DNA from: Sphingopyxis sp.
GTDB taxonomy: Bacteria; Pseudomonadota; Alphaproteobacteria; Sphingomonadales; Sphingomonadaceae
Direction: 5' to 3'
DNA length: 64,000 nucleotides
Assembly (NCBI GenBank): GCA_017745175.1
Contig: JAGHZY010000017.1
Location: 20,576 to 84,575, forward strand
Below are positions 50,903-59,072 of this stretch, piece by piece. A program made the translations under genes and the position numbers. Under the pieces are notes generated by a model. It ran no database searches, had not been told where the DNA came from, and saw only the letters and a list, made by a program, of their open reading frames with translations. Within the stretch, counting starts at the first letter, position 1. Every line of letters begins with the position of its first letter.

Positions 50903-52222
50903 ATGGCCGGGGACCTGTTCGGCGGCGACGCACCCGCGGAGCGCGAAGGGGAGGCGACCGGTCCCGCACCGCTCGCCGAACGGCTGCGCCCGCGCACGCT
51001 CGCCGATGTCGTCGGACAGGAACATCTGACCGGCCCCGAGGGGGCGATCGGCCGTATGGTCGCGGCGGGTCAACTGGCTTCGATCATTCTCTGGGGGCCT
51101 CCCGGCACGGGCAAGACGACTATCGCGCGGCTGCTCGCCGAAGCCGTCGGTATGCGTTTCGCACCGCTATCGGCCGTCTTTTCGGGCGTCGCCGATCTCA
51201 GGCAGGCTTTTGCAGATGCCGGGAAGATGGCGGCGGCGGGCAAGCGGACCCTGCTTTTCGTTGACGAGATCCATCGCTTCAACCGCGCGCAGCAGGATGG
51301 TTTCCTGCCCTATGTCGAGCGCGGGACAGTGGTGCTCGTCGGTGCGACGACCGAGAACCCGAGCTTCGCGCTCAACGCCGCGTTGCTTTCGCGCGCGCAG
51401 GTTCTGGTGCTGAACCGGCTCGGCGAGGCCGCGCTCGGCACGCTCGTCGAACGCGCCGAGGCCGAGCTGGGCAAACGGCTCCCCGTTACCGACGAGGCGC
51501 GCGCGGCGCTGATCGCCAGCGCCGATGGCGACGGCCGCTTTCTGCTCAACCAGATCGAGACGCTGTTTTCTGTCACGATCGAGGCGCCGCTCGACCCGGC
51601 CGAGCTTGCGCAATTCCTGCATCGCCGGATGCCGGTCTATGACAAGGACCGCGACGGCCACTATAATCTGATCTCAGCGCTTCATAAGGCGCTGCGCGGA
51701 TCGGACCCGCAAGCGTCGCTCTACTGGCTCGCGCGGATGCTCGTCGCGGGCGAGGAGCCGCTCTATGCCCTCCGGCGAATAACCCGCTTCGCGAGCGAGG
51801 ATATCGGTCTCGCCGATCCGCAGGCGCTGGTGCAATGTCTTGCGGCGAAGGACGCCTATCAGTTCCTCGGGTCGCCCGAAGGCGAACTCGCGATCGTGCA
51901 GGCCTGCCTTTATTGCGCGACCGCGCCCAAGTCGAACGCGGCCTATGCCGCGCAGAAGGCCGCATGGGCTGCGGCGCGCGAAACCGGCAGTCTCGCGCCG
52001 CCCGCGAATATCCTCAACGCTCCGACCAGACTCATGAAAGATTTGGGTTATGGTGCCGGCTACAGCTACGACCATGACACGCCCGACGGCTTCTCGGGCG
52101 ACAATTATTGGCCCGATGGCATGGCGCCCGTCGACTTCTATCGCCCCGTCGATCGCGGGTTCGAAAAGCGCATCGCCGAGCGGATCGCGTGGTGGGACGA
52201 AAGGCGGCGCGCGAAGGACTGA
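50903..52222 (+). CDS. rarA: Replication-associated recombination protein RarA (MgsA)
   Basis: A 439-residue AAA+ ATPase. Motifs: RPRTLADVVGQEHLTGPEGA, the Walker A LWGPPGTGKTTIARLLAEAV (near residue 70), LFVDEIHRFNRAQQDGFLPY (Walker B) and GATTENPSFALNAALLSRAQ. The C-terminal MgsA domain has SDPQASLYWLARMLVAGEEP. RarA acts at stalled replication forks. It starts 7 bases after the glycosyltransferase. Confidence 0.96.
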   Translation: MAGDLFGGDAPAEREGEATGPAPLAERLRPRTLADVVGQEHLTGPEGAIGRMVAAGQLASIILWGPPGTGKTTIARLLAEAVGMRFAPLSAVFSGVADLRQAFADAGKMAAAGKRTLLFVDEIHRFNRAQQDGFLPYVERGTVVLVGATTENPSFALNAALLSRAQVLVLNRLGEAALGTLVERAEAELGKRLPVTDEARAALIASADGDGRFLLNQIETLFSVTIEAPLDPAELAQFLHRRMPVYDKDRDGHYNLISALHKALRGSDPQASLYWLARMLVAGEEPLYALRRITRFASEDIGLADPQALVQCLAAKDAYQFLGSPEGELAIVQACLYCATAPKSNAAYAAQKAAWAAARETGSLAPPANILNAPTRLMKDLGYGAGYSYDHDTPDGFSGDNYWPDGMAPVDFYRPVDRGFEKRIAERIAWWDERRRAKD

Positions 52223-52378
52223 GGCCTGTTGTTTCGCGCGGCGACAACACCTGTCTGACGCCGATATTCGCGACGACCGCACGGTGTTGACGCGCCCCCG
52301 CTTCCGGCCCATGCATCTGCCGGGACGCGGCGTCGGGGCTATCGCCTGGACGCTCGAAGACTGGTTCGACGGGACGCC

Positions 52379-52732
52379 ATGGCGCTTGCATTCGACAGCT
52401 GGGACGATGTGGTGGCCTTCGCCTGCGTGCTGCCTGAGGTCGAAATGCTTTCCTTTTATGGCACGCCGTGTCCCAAGCTCAACGGCAAGGCGCTCGCCTC
52501 GCCGGGACGCGAGCCGGACAGCTTCGCCGTCATGTGCAAGCCCGATGAAAAGGAAATCCTGCTTGAAACCGATCCCGACACCTTCTGGCAAACGCCGCAT
52601 TACGAAGGGTGGCACGCGTTGCTCGTCCGCTTCGGGTCGGACGATCCCGGACGCGTCGCCGATGTCATCCGGCGGGCTTGGTGGGATCGTGCGAAAAAGG
52701 CGCAGCGGCAGGCTTTCGGCGATCGCCCCTGA
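52379..52732 (+). CDS. MmcQ/YjbR-family protein
   Basis: A 117-residue protein of the MmcQ/YjbR DNA-binding-like fold. The pattern is MALAFDSWDDVVAFACVLPE, LNGKALASPGREPDSFAVMC and the C-terminal DTFWQTPHYEGWHALLVRFG. No precise role is known; MmcQ-like proteins are small and often stand alone. Its end overlaps the next gene by 44 bases in a different frame. Confidence 0.85.
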   Translation: MALAFDSWDDVVAFACVLPEVEMLSFYGTPCPKLNGKALASPGREPDSFAVMCKPDEKEILLETDPDTFWQTPHYEGWHALLVRFGSDDPGRVADVIRRAWWDRAKKAQRQAFGDRP

Positions 52733-54083
52733 CCTGCTGCGGTTCATCGGCGTTGTTCTCGTCGCCGCTGCCGTGCCTGCCACGGCGCAGGCGCCGAAAC
52801 CCGGCGCGGGCCTGAACCGCGCCTGGGCGGCGGGCTATCGTGCGGCCTTCGTCTGCTCTTCGCTCTGGAATGGTGCGGGCAAGCCTGTCGAGGCGATCGA
52901 GCGCGACGAACTCACCGGTATCTATCCCGAGATCGAGGCCGATGTCCGCACCTTGAAGGCCGATGTCGATACCGCAATGAAGCGGGTCAGCGTGCGCTAC
53001 CGCGACGACATGCCGCCGCGCATCGCCGAATGGAGCGGGCGCGGAGGCTGCGTCACGCTGCCGATCGGCGCGCAGCCGGCCGCGGTGCTCTCGACGGATC
53101 GCCGCCCCGATCTCGACGCCCGGCCGTGGCCGATCGGTGACAAGCGGGCGAGCCGGCCTGACCCCAAGGGCATGACGGGGTTCGAGCGGACCGCGATGGA
53201 TATAGCCCGTTTCGGCGGTCGCACCAGTTCGCTGCTGGTCGTGAAGAAGGGCTGGATCGCGCTCGAGCGCTATTGGGGCGGGCACGATATCCACACCGCG
53301 CAACGGACCTTCTCGGTCGCCAAGTCGATGGCCGCGACGCTGATCGGTCATGCGGTGCAGCAGGGCGCGATCGACGTAAGGAAGCCTGCGATGATCGCCG
53401 AATGGCAGACGCCGGGCGACCCCCGCGCCGCGATCACGACCGAACAGCTGATGCGGATGGCGAGCGGTCTGACCAGCGACACCGCGGGTAACCGCAGCGA
53501 CGCCATATATATGGGGGGCGCGTCGGTGCGGCAATGGACCACGCAATGGCCGCTGCTCGATCCGCCGAACAGCCGTTACCGCTATGCCAACAATGACACG
53601 CTGCTCGCGACGCTGTCGCTAAAGGCGGCGCTGAAAAAGGCCGGCACACCGCTCGATCCCGCCGCCTTCTTCGACCGGCTGGGCATGACGCGCACGTTCG
53701 CCGAGCACGACAAGGACGGTGATTACATCCTGTCGAGCCAGGTATGGACGACCGCGCGCGACCTCGCGCGACTGGGCCTCCTCTACCAGAATGACGGCAT
53801 GTGGCAGGGCGAGCGCCTGCTTCCGGCCGACTGGCGCCGCTTCGTCACGACGCCGAGCGGGCCGCAGCCCGACGGCGCGTTCGGTTATGGCGCGGGCTTC
53901 TGGCTGCTCAACAAGTCGGATGCTATTCCCGCCGATGCCTTTGGTGCGTTCGGCAACCGCGGCCAATATGTCATCGTCATCCCGTCGCGCGAACTGGTGG
54001 TCGTGCGGCAGGGGTATGACGACGACAAGAACCGGCTCGATATTGCGGTGCTCGTCAAGGCGATCGTCGCCGCTGACCGCTGA
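52689..54083 (+). CDS. Exported beta-lactamase-like serine hydrolase
   Basis: A 464-residue protein of the class-C beta-lactamase/serine hydrolase superfamily. The start is the GTG at 52689, chosen because it begins a signal peptide with an RKRR n-region and a hydrophobic core (RFIGVVLVAAAVPATAQA); this start lies inside the MmcQ gene. The S-x-x-K motif is RTFSVAKSMAATLIGH. The Y-x-N motif is in RYRYANNDTLLATLS, and the C-terminal GYGAGFWLLNKSDAIPADAF replaces a classical KTG. It is probably an esterase or peptidase, not an antibiotic-resistance enzyme. Confidence 0.9.
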   Translation: MRKRRSGRLSAIAPDLLRFIGVVLVAAAVPATAQAPKPGAGLNRAWAAGYRAAFVCSSLWNGAGKPVEAIERDELTGIYPEIEADVRTLKADVDTAMKRVSVRYRDDMPPRIAEWSGRGGCVTLPIGAQPAAVLSTDRRPDLDARPWPIGDKRASRPDPKGMTGFERTAMDIARFGGRTSSLLVVKKGWIALERYWGGHDIHTAQRTFSVAKSMAATLIGHAVQQGAIDVRKPAMIAEWQTPGDPRAAITTEQLMRMASGLTSDTAGNRSDAIYMGGASVRQWTTQWPLLDPPNSRYRYANNDTLLATLSLKAALKKAGTPLDPAAFFDRLGMTRTFAEHDKDGDYILSSQVWTTARDLARLGLLYQNDGMWQGERLLPADWRRFVTTPSGPQPDGAFGYGAGFWLLNKSDAIPADAFGAFGNRGQYVIVIPSRELVVVRQGYDDDKNRLDIAVLVKAIVAADR

Positions 54084-54500
54084 TCATTCGAAGGGCGGAT
54101 AACGCTCGAACGCGGGCAGCTCGTTCAGCCTTTCCATCCAGCCGATGCGTTCGGCGGTCTGGATCTGCGCCTGGGCCGGAATCGCATCGGGATTGTCGAG
54201 CGTCGCGGTCTGCACATCGATCTGGCCGGGGAAGATCGCGTCGTTGGTGTAGAAGAGCCCGGTGCCGCAATCGGCGCAGAAATGGCGGCGGCCATGTTCG
54301 GAAGAGGCGTACACCTTGGCCGTACCGCTGATATCGATCTCGTCATTGCCGACGAGCGCCCAGCCGACGAGCGGCGCGCCCGAATGGCGGCGGCAGTCGC
54401 TGCAATGGCACAGCGCGTGGTGCTGCACCGCGGTGCTCATCGAATAGCGGATCGCGCCGCAATGGCATTGGCCGCTGGCGCGCGGGGCTTCGTCGGTCAT
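54084..54500 (-). CDS. GFA/CENP-V family protein
   Basis: A 138-residue zinc-binding protein. The start at 54500 is chosen because GGAGAGAG lies just upstream; the frame extends 11 codons further. Cys motifs: QCHCGAIRYS, LCHCSDCRRHSGAPL and HFCADCGTGLFY coordinate zinc as in the GFA (glutathione-dependent formaldehyde-activating) family. The function of most members, including this one, is uncertain. The stop abuts the serine hydrolase on the other strand. Confidence 0.92.
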   Translation of the reverse strand: MTDEAPRASGQCHCGAIRYSMSTAVQHHALCHCSDCRRHSGAPLVGWALVGNDEIDISGTAKVYASSEHGRRHFCADCGTGLFYTNDAIFPGQIDVQTATLDNPDAIPAQAQIQTAERIGWMERLNELPAFERYPPFE

Positions 54501-54576
54501 CACTCTCTCCTCGGGGAATCGAAATGAGAACATAACATAAACATGATCGCGCTGGCAATGGCGCGGAGGGCGAGGG

Positions 54577-54593
54577 TTAGAGGGATGTTAACC
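54577..54593. promoter_or_regulatory. Candidate CtrA-type site upstream of GT2
   Basis: TTAG-N7-TTAACC at 54577-54593 differs from the CtrA consensus TTAA-N7-TTAA by one base and has the exact spacing. It lies 118 bases before the GT2 start. Confidence 0.35.
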
Positions 54594-54710
54594 ACAAGCA
54601 TCTAGGTCGCAGAGACGCGGATTTCGGGGAACTTCCATGGATCAGGGTGGACGGGAGACAGCGGCTGCGGGCCGATCGGCGGCGACGGACGCCCCGCGGA
54701 GTGTCGCACG

Positions 54711-55724
54711 ATGAAACTGGTCATCCAGATTCCCTGTCTGAACGAAGCCGAAGACCTTCCTGCCACCCTCGCGGCATTGCCGCGCAGGATCGACGGCATC
54801 GACGCGATCGAAATCCTCGTCATCGACGACGGGAGCAGCGACAACACGGCGCAGATCGCCCGCATCTGGGGTGTGCACCATATTGTGCGCCACCGTACCA
54901 ACCGCGGGCTCGCCGCGGCGTTCCGTTCGGGCATCGATGCCGCGCTCGCGGCCGGCGCCGATATCATCGTCAACACTGACGCCGACGGCCAATATGTTGG
55001 CGAGGACATCGCCAGGATCGTCGCACCGATCCTTGACGGACGCGCCGACATCGTCGTCGGCGACCGCGGGGTTGGCGACAATGTGCATTTCGGACCGGTG
55101 AAACGCCGCTTGCAGGCACTGGGCAGCGCGATGGTCCAGAGGCTCGCCAACGTCCATGTTTCGGACGCCGTCAGCGGTTTTCGCGCGATCAGCCGCGAAG
55201 CGGCGCAGCGCATCAATATCACGACCGAGTTCAGCTATACGACCGACATGCTGATCCAGGCGGGGCGCAAGGGTCTGTCCGTCCTCAGCGTGCCGATCCG
55301 CACCAACGCGACGCTTCGCCCGTCGCGCCTGTTCAAATCGATCCCGCGCTTCATCGCCAACACCGGCATCACGATGGCGCGTGCCTATACGACCTATAAC
55401 CCGCTGCGCGCCTTCGTCGGGCTCGGGCTGGCGATCGCCTTCGTCGGCGTCGTGCCGATCGTCCGGTTCCTGATCTTCTTTCTGCAGGGCGGCGGCGAGG
55501 GGCATGTCCAGTCGCTGGTGATCGGCGGGGCGCTTCTCGTCCTCGGCGCCATGGTGGCGGTGATGGGCGTGCTCGCCGACCTGATCGCCGCGAACCGCAA
55601 GCTGATCGAGGCGAGCCTCGTTCGCCTGCGGCAAATCGAGGAGCGTCTCGATGCGACGAACGGTCGGGCGGCGCCGGACCCGGTCGCGCGCGAAGCTCCC
55701 CGGACGCGTCGGGCCGAACGCTGA
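54711..55724 (+). CDS. Glycosyltransferase family 2 (DPM1/GtrB-like)
   Basis: A 337-residue enzyme. The GT2 domain starts at the N-terminus (IQIPCLNEAEDLPATLAALP; VIDDGSSDNTAQIAR; NTDADGQYVGEDIARIV, with the metal-binding D-x-D). Two TM helices lie at the end (GLGLAIAFVGVVPIVRFLIF; SLVIGGALLVLGAMVAVMGV). This arrangement fits polyprenyl-phosphate mannose or glucose synthases that load a lipid donor. It is followed after 2 bases by a GT39-like gene that would use that donor. Confidence 0.92.
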   Translation: MKLVIQIPCLNEAEDLPATLAALPRRIDGIDAIEILVIDDGSSDNTAQIARIWGVHHIVRHRTNRGLAAAFRSGIDAALAAGADIIVNTDADGQYVGEDIARIVAPILDGRADIVVGDRGVGDNVHFGPVKRRLQALGSAMVQRLANVHVSDAVSGFRAISREAAQRINITTEFSYTTDMLIQAGRKGLSVLSVPIRTNATLRPSRLFKSIPRFIANTGITMARAYTTYNPLRAFVGLGLAIAFVGVVPIVRFLIFFLQGGGEGHVQSLVIGGALLVLGAMVAVMGVLADLIAANRKLIEASLVRLRQIEERLDATNGRAAPDPVAREAPRTRRAER

Positions 55725-55726
55725 CC

Positions 55727-57394
55727 GTGGCATCGGAAGCCTGTCGACACGATATCGCGACGGCGTTCCGCCGTCCGAGGGCTGTGCGGCTGTTGTACCT
55801 GATGCTGGCGTTTGTGCTGCTGCTCCAGGTCGAACTCGTCTATTCCAAAAGCGTGAACTGGGACGAGTTTTTCCATTTCAGCCAGATTCACCAGCATCTG
55901 CTCGGGCGCCCGGCGCCGTGGCTGCAGGCCCCCTTTGTCGCGCTCTTCTTCTGGGTGCCCTCGCTGCCCGGCGACAATATTGACCATATCCAGCTTATCC
56001 GGCTTCTTATCCTGCCGTTCGAAATCGTCACGGTCGCGGCGATCGCGGGAATGGCGAGGCGCTTCGCCGACCGCGAAACGGCACTCCTGTGCGGTCTGCT
56101 ATACGCGACCGGCGGTTATGTCTTCGTGCATGCCTTCGCGTTGCGGGCCGACATGATCGCGGCGGCGCTGCTGATGGCGGCGCTGTGGCTGGCCTTCTGC
56201 CGCCCGCTGCGCGGCGGGGTAATCGCGTTGATTGTCCTCCTCGTCGGACTGGCCTTCGTCTCCACGATCAAAGCGGTGCTCTATGCGCCCGCTTTTCTGG
56301 GCGTCGCGCTGTTCCGACTGGAAAGGTCCGGTTATCGCCGCGCGCTGGCGGGGGCGGTGCTTCTGGCCGTGCTGGCGGGTCTATCGCTGCTTTGGCTGGC
56401 GCCCCATCTGCCGGCGGCCGGGCCGATCGGGATTTTGCACGATATCGGCGATCTTGGTCGCGCTTCGATCGGCCGCATGTTTTCGGGAGGAGCCTTCCCC
56501 CAAGGAGGCTGGCTCATACGAGAGATTGCCTTTGCTCCGCTGTTGTCGGCGGCCATTTTTGCGACGACCCTTCATGCCTGCTGGCCCGGTCGCGGCCGGA
56601 TGAAGCGCGTTCTTCTTCTCTCGCTCCTTGCGCCGCTCGCAACGGTCGCGGTTTATCGAAATGCCTTTCCCTATCATTTCGCCTTTATCCTGCCCCCGGC
56701 GGCGGTTGCTATCGCGCCGGTGGTGGGCTGGCTCCGGCAGCGCTACGGCGTCGTTGCCGTTGCTTTCGTTCCGCTCGCTGGAGCGCTGCTGCTGTCCTTC
56801 AGCGAGGACCGGGACGTGCTCGCCCGCCAGCGCACGATCCAGGCCGGCATCCATATGATCTTCCCCGCGCCTGTCACCTACATCGACAACAGCGGCATGG
56901 TGGGGGACTTCCCGCGCGCAGTGAATCACTTCGCCAGCGGATGGGGGCTGGAAAACTACCATCGCGCGGGCGAGCCGATCTACAGTGAGGCCCTCGCGAC
57001 CGAGCCGGTTCCGATGCTGCTGGCCAATAATGTGGTTCTGCGGGGGCTTTTCCACGACACATCCTTCGACCGTGGCTTTCTTCCGGAAGACGACAGCCTC
57101 TTGCGCAAAAATTATATTCCGCATTGGGGGCGGGTATTTGTCGCCGGAAAGGTCATCGCGCCCGGCGAATGGCCGACGACGCTCGAGATTGCCGTTCCCG
57201 GTCGCTATACGATCGAAGGCGGGGGCATCCGTATCGATGGGAAATATCAAACTCCCGGCAGTCTGGTCATGCTGGCGAGGGGCGCGCACAGTGTATCGGG
57301 AGATCGTTCGGCCGAGGTGACCCTGCGCTGGGGCGATCATCTGGCCCGGCCGGCCTTCGGCTGGCCAAAGGGCCGCACCTTCACGCAATATTGA
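55727..57394 (+). CDS. GT39-like membrane glycosyltransferase
   Basis: A 555-residue protein with about ten TM helices. After a GTG start (an ATG at 55802 is an alternative) come the first TM helix (VRLLYLMLAFVLLLQVELVY) and the loop VNWDEFFHFSQIHQHLLG; the Asp-Glu pair in the first periplasmic loop is the catalytic signature of GT-C enzymes (ArnT/PMT-like). The C-terminal region ends with a beta-rich soluble part (TTLEIAVPGRYTIEGGGIRI). It probably transfers a lipid-linked sugar from the GT2 product to lipid, lipopolysaccharide or protein. Confidence 0.85.
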   Translation: MASEACRHDIATAFRRPRAVRLLYLMLAFVLLLQVELVYSKSVNWDEFFHFSQIHQHLLGRPAPWLQAPFVALFFWVPSLPGDNIDHIQLIRLLILPFEIVTVAAIAGMARRFADRETALLCGLLYATGGYVFVHAFALRADMIAAALLMAALWLAFCRPLRGGVIALIVLLVGLAFVSTIKAVLYAPAFLGVALFRLERSGYRRALAGAVLLAVLAGLSLLWLAPHLPAAGPIGILHDIGDLGRASIGRMFSGGAFPQGGWLIREIAFAPLLSAAIFATTLHACWPGRGRMKRVLLLSLLAPLATVAVYRNAFPYHFAFILPPAAVAIAPVVGWLRQRYGVVAVAFVPLAGALLLSFSEDRDVLARQRTIQAGIHMIFPAPVTYIDNSGMVGDFPRAVNHFASGWGLENYHRAGEPIYSEALATEPVPMLLANNVVLRGLFHDTSFDRGFLPEDDSLLRKNYIPHWGRVFVAGKVIAPGEWPTTLEIAVPGRYTIEGGGIRIDGKYQTPGSLVMLARGAHSVSGDRSAEVTLRWGDHLARPAFGWPKGRTFTQY

Positions 57395-57487
57395 GGGCGT
57401 CGGCGATCAGCATGCCCGCGGGCGTTCGCGCTGAAAGATTCCGGATGCCGGGTTTTCATCTGGCCGACGGCGCCGCGGCCGTGCCGT

Positions 57488-58336
57488 TCAGGATCGGCGG
57501 CGATGGCTTCCCAATGTCGCGAGGCCATATCCCAGGTCGCCGGTGATCGACGATGCGCGCAGCGCCAGCGTCGCCGCCATCAAACCCGCCGCCGGGAGGC
57601 CGGTGCCCGCCAGCGCCAGAAGCGCCGCTTCGCGGACCCCGATCCCGCCCGGCGCCACCGGCACGACGAAGCCCGCGAGCCACGCGAGCAGGAACAATGC
57701 GGCAAAATGCGCGAGACTGACCCCCGCGGGCAGGACGAAGGCGCCGATCAGCGTCGCCGCAGCGGCGAAAGCGCCGAAGGCGATGATCTGAAAGGCCAGC
57801 GCGGTCATCAGTGGCCGGTGCAGGGCGAGCGATGCGCCGATGACGACCAGCGTCGCCGTAACGGCCGCGGCAGGCCAGCGATCGAAGGTCAGGCACGCAG
57901 CCGCCACCGCCATGCTGCTGACGAGATGCAGGCCGACCTCGATGACGACCGACTTGGCGAGCAACTTGTGCTCGATCCCGGTCTTCGCACCCTCGACCTG
58001 TCGACTGACATATTGAAATACCGACCCCGGCAGATATTTCATGAGGACTCCGCGGGCGTAGATGCGCGACATATCGCGATGGGGAAAGCGATTTCCGGGA
58101 TCGACCACGGCACGCCACGCGCGCGCGAATGCGCGGTCAGCCGCAGCGAACAGCAAGGGCGCGCCGACCATCGCGCCCGCGACGCCCCACGATGCGTGTA
58201 GCTGAAGCGTTGCCCAGTCGAGCCGCCACAGCCGCTCGCCGATGAAGGCGATGCTGCCCGCGAGCGCCGCGCCGCCGACCCATCGCCCGACCCGCTCGAA
58301 CGACGGCCGGCGCCGCGCTGCGGCAGTGTCAGCCAT
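57488..58336 (-). CDS. LPG-synthase-TM-like flippase (UPF0104)
   Basis: A 282-residue polytopic protein. The start is the ATG at 58336, overlapping the stop of the upstream methyltransferase gene; the upstream frame has no signal and is rejected. The hallmark of the lysylphosphatidylglycerol-synthase-TM family is LAWLAGFVVPVAPGGIGVRE, with the Gly-rich AGFVVPVAPGG. Such proteins flip or handle lipids across the inner membrane. Along with GT2, GT39-like and methyltransferase genes it suggests modification of a surface glycolipid. Confidence 0.88.
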   Translation of the reverse strand: MADTAAARRRPSFERVGRWVGGAALAGSIAFIGERLWRLDWATLQLHASWGVAGAMVGAPLLFAAADRAFARAWRAVVDPGNRFPHRDMSRIYARGVLMKYLPGSVFQYVSRQVEGAKTGIEHKLLAKSVVIEVGLHLVSSMAVAAACLTFDRWPAAAVTATLVVIGASLALHRPLMTALAFQIIAFGAFAAAATLIGAFVLPAGVSLAHFAALFLLAWLAGFVVPVAPGGIGVREAALLALAGTGLPAAGLMAATLALRASSITGDLGYGLATLGSHRRRS

Positions 58337-58976
58337 GAAGGATGCTGGTGAAATCGGGGTAGGGAACGCAATAGGAGCGGCCGAAATAGCGGCGCTCCCC
58401 GAGGCCGCAATTTTCAATTGCGCTGCGATAGCGACTGCGGCCGCTGTCATCGAGCAGGATGATGCCACCTGGTGCCAGATGCGGAATTGCGCGGGCAAGG
58501 CATTCGGTGCGGCGTCGTCCGTCGACGACGATCAGGTCGAACGCGCCGCCGGCGTCTTCGATCGCGCCGATATAGGCGTCGCCGTCCAGTTCGCGGTGGT
58601 GCAACTCGATGTTCGGAAAGCGCGCCACCGCCCCGATCAGGCGCTGATGCCATTCGGCATGATGTTCGACGGAGATGACACTTGCGGCATGGCGGGCGAG
58701 CCAGATCGTGCTTGCACCCGCGCCATATTCGAAAACCCGTGCCTTGGGTCGCGCACGAAGAAATCCTGCGACTTCGCGCGTCGCGGCGACATTCCACCAC
58801 GGCAGGCCGAGCGCGATCATGCGTTCGATATTGTGGATCGCGAGCAGCGATGCCGACCAGCGCAGCCAGCCATATTCGTCGCTTCGGCGCGCGTTCTCGG
58901 CAAGCTTTTCCATCGGGCCGAGATCCGCGATCCTGTGCATGATCCCCGAATAGGACCGTTTGACCACCTGCATCAT
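58329..58976 (-). CDS. SAM-dependent methyltransferase-like protein
   Basis: A 215-residue protein. The start is the ATG at 58976 because GGAGGCTGGAGAAG lies just upstream; a TTG at 59018 extends it by 14 codons. The core has VFEYGAGASTIWLARHAASV (a glycine-rich SAM loop of the 'E-Y-G-x-G-x-S' type), FDLIVVDGRRRTECLARAIP and GGIILLDDSGRSRYRS. It resembles class I methyltransferases acting on small molecules or sugars, though no substrate is evident. It overlaps the flippase gene downstream. Confidence 0.8.
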   Translation of the reverse strand: MMQVVKRSYSGIMHRIADLGPMEKLAENARRSDEYGWLRWSASLLAIHNIERMIALGLPWWNVAATREVAGFLRARPKARVFEYGAGASTIWLARHAASVISVEHHAEWHQRLIGAVARFPNIELHHRELDGDAYIGAIEDAGGAFDLIVVDGRRRTECLARAIPHLAPGGIILLDDSGRSRYRSAIENCGLGERRYFGRSYCVPYPDFTSILHG

Positions 58977-59072
58977 CTTCTCCAGCCTCCCGAACGGGTG
59001 CAAGAGTCTATTAACCAAAACATCCCTGTCGAAAGGTTAATTCCGGCGGAAAATCGGCTTGGGATCGGGATC

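Noticed and set aside
57395..57487. A terminator between the GT39-like and flippase genes
   Set aside because: No stem followed by a T-tract was found in the 93-base gap.
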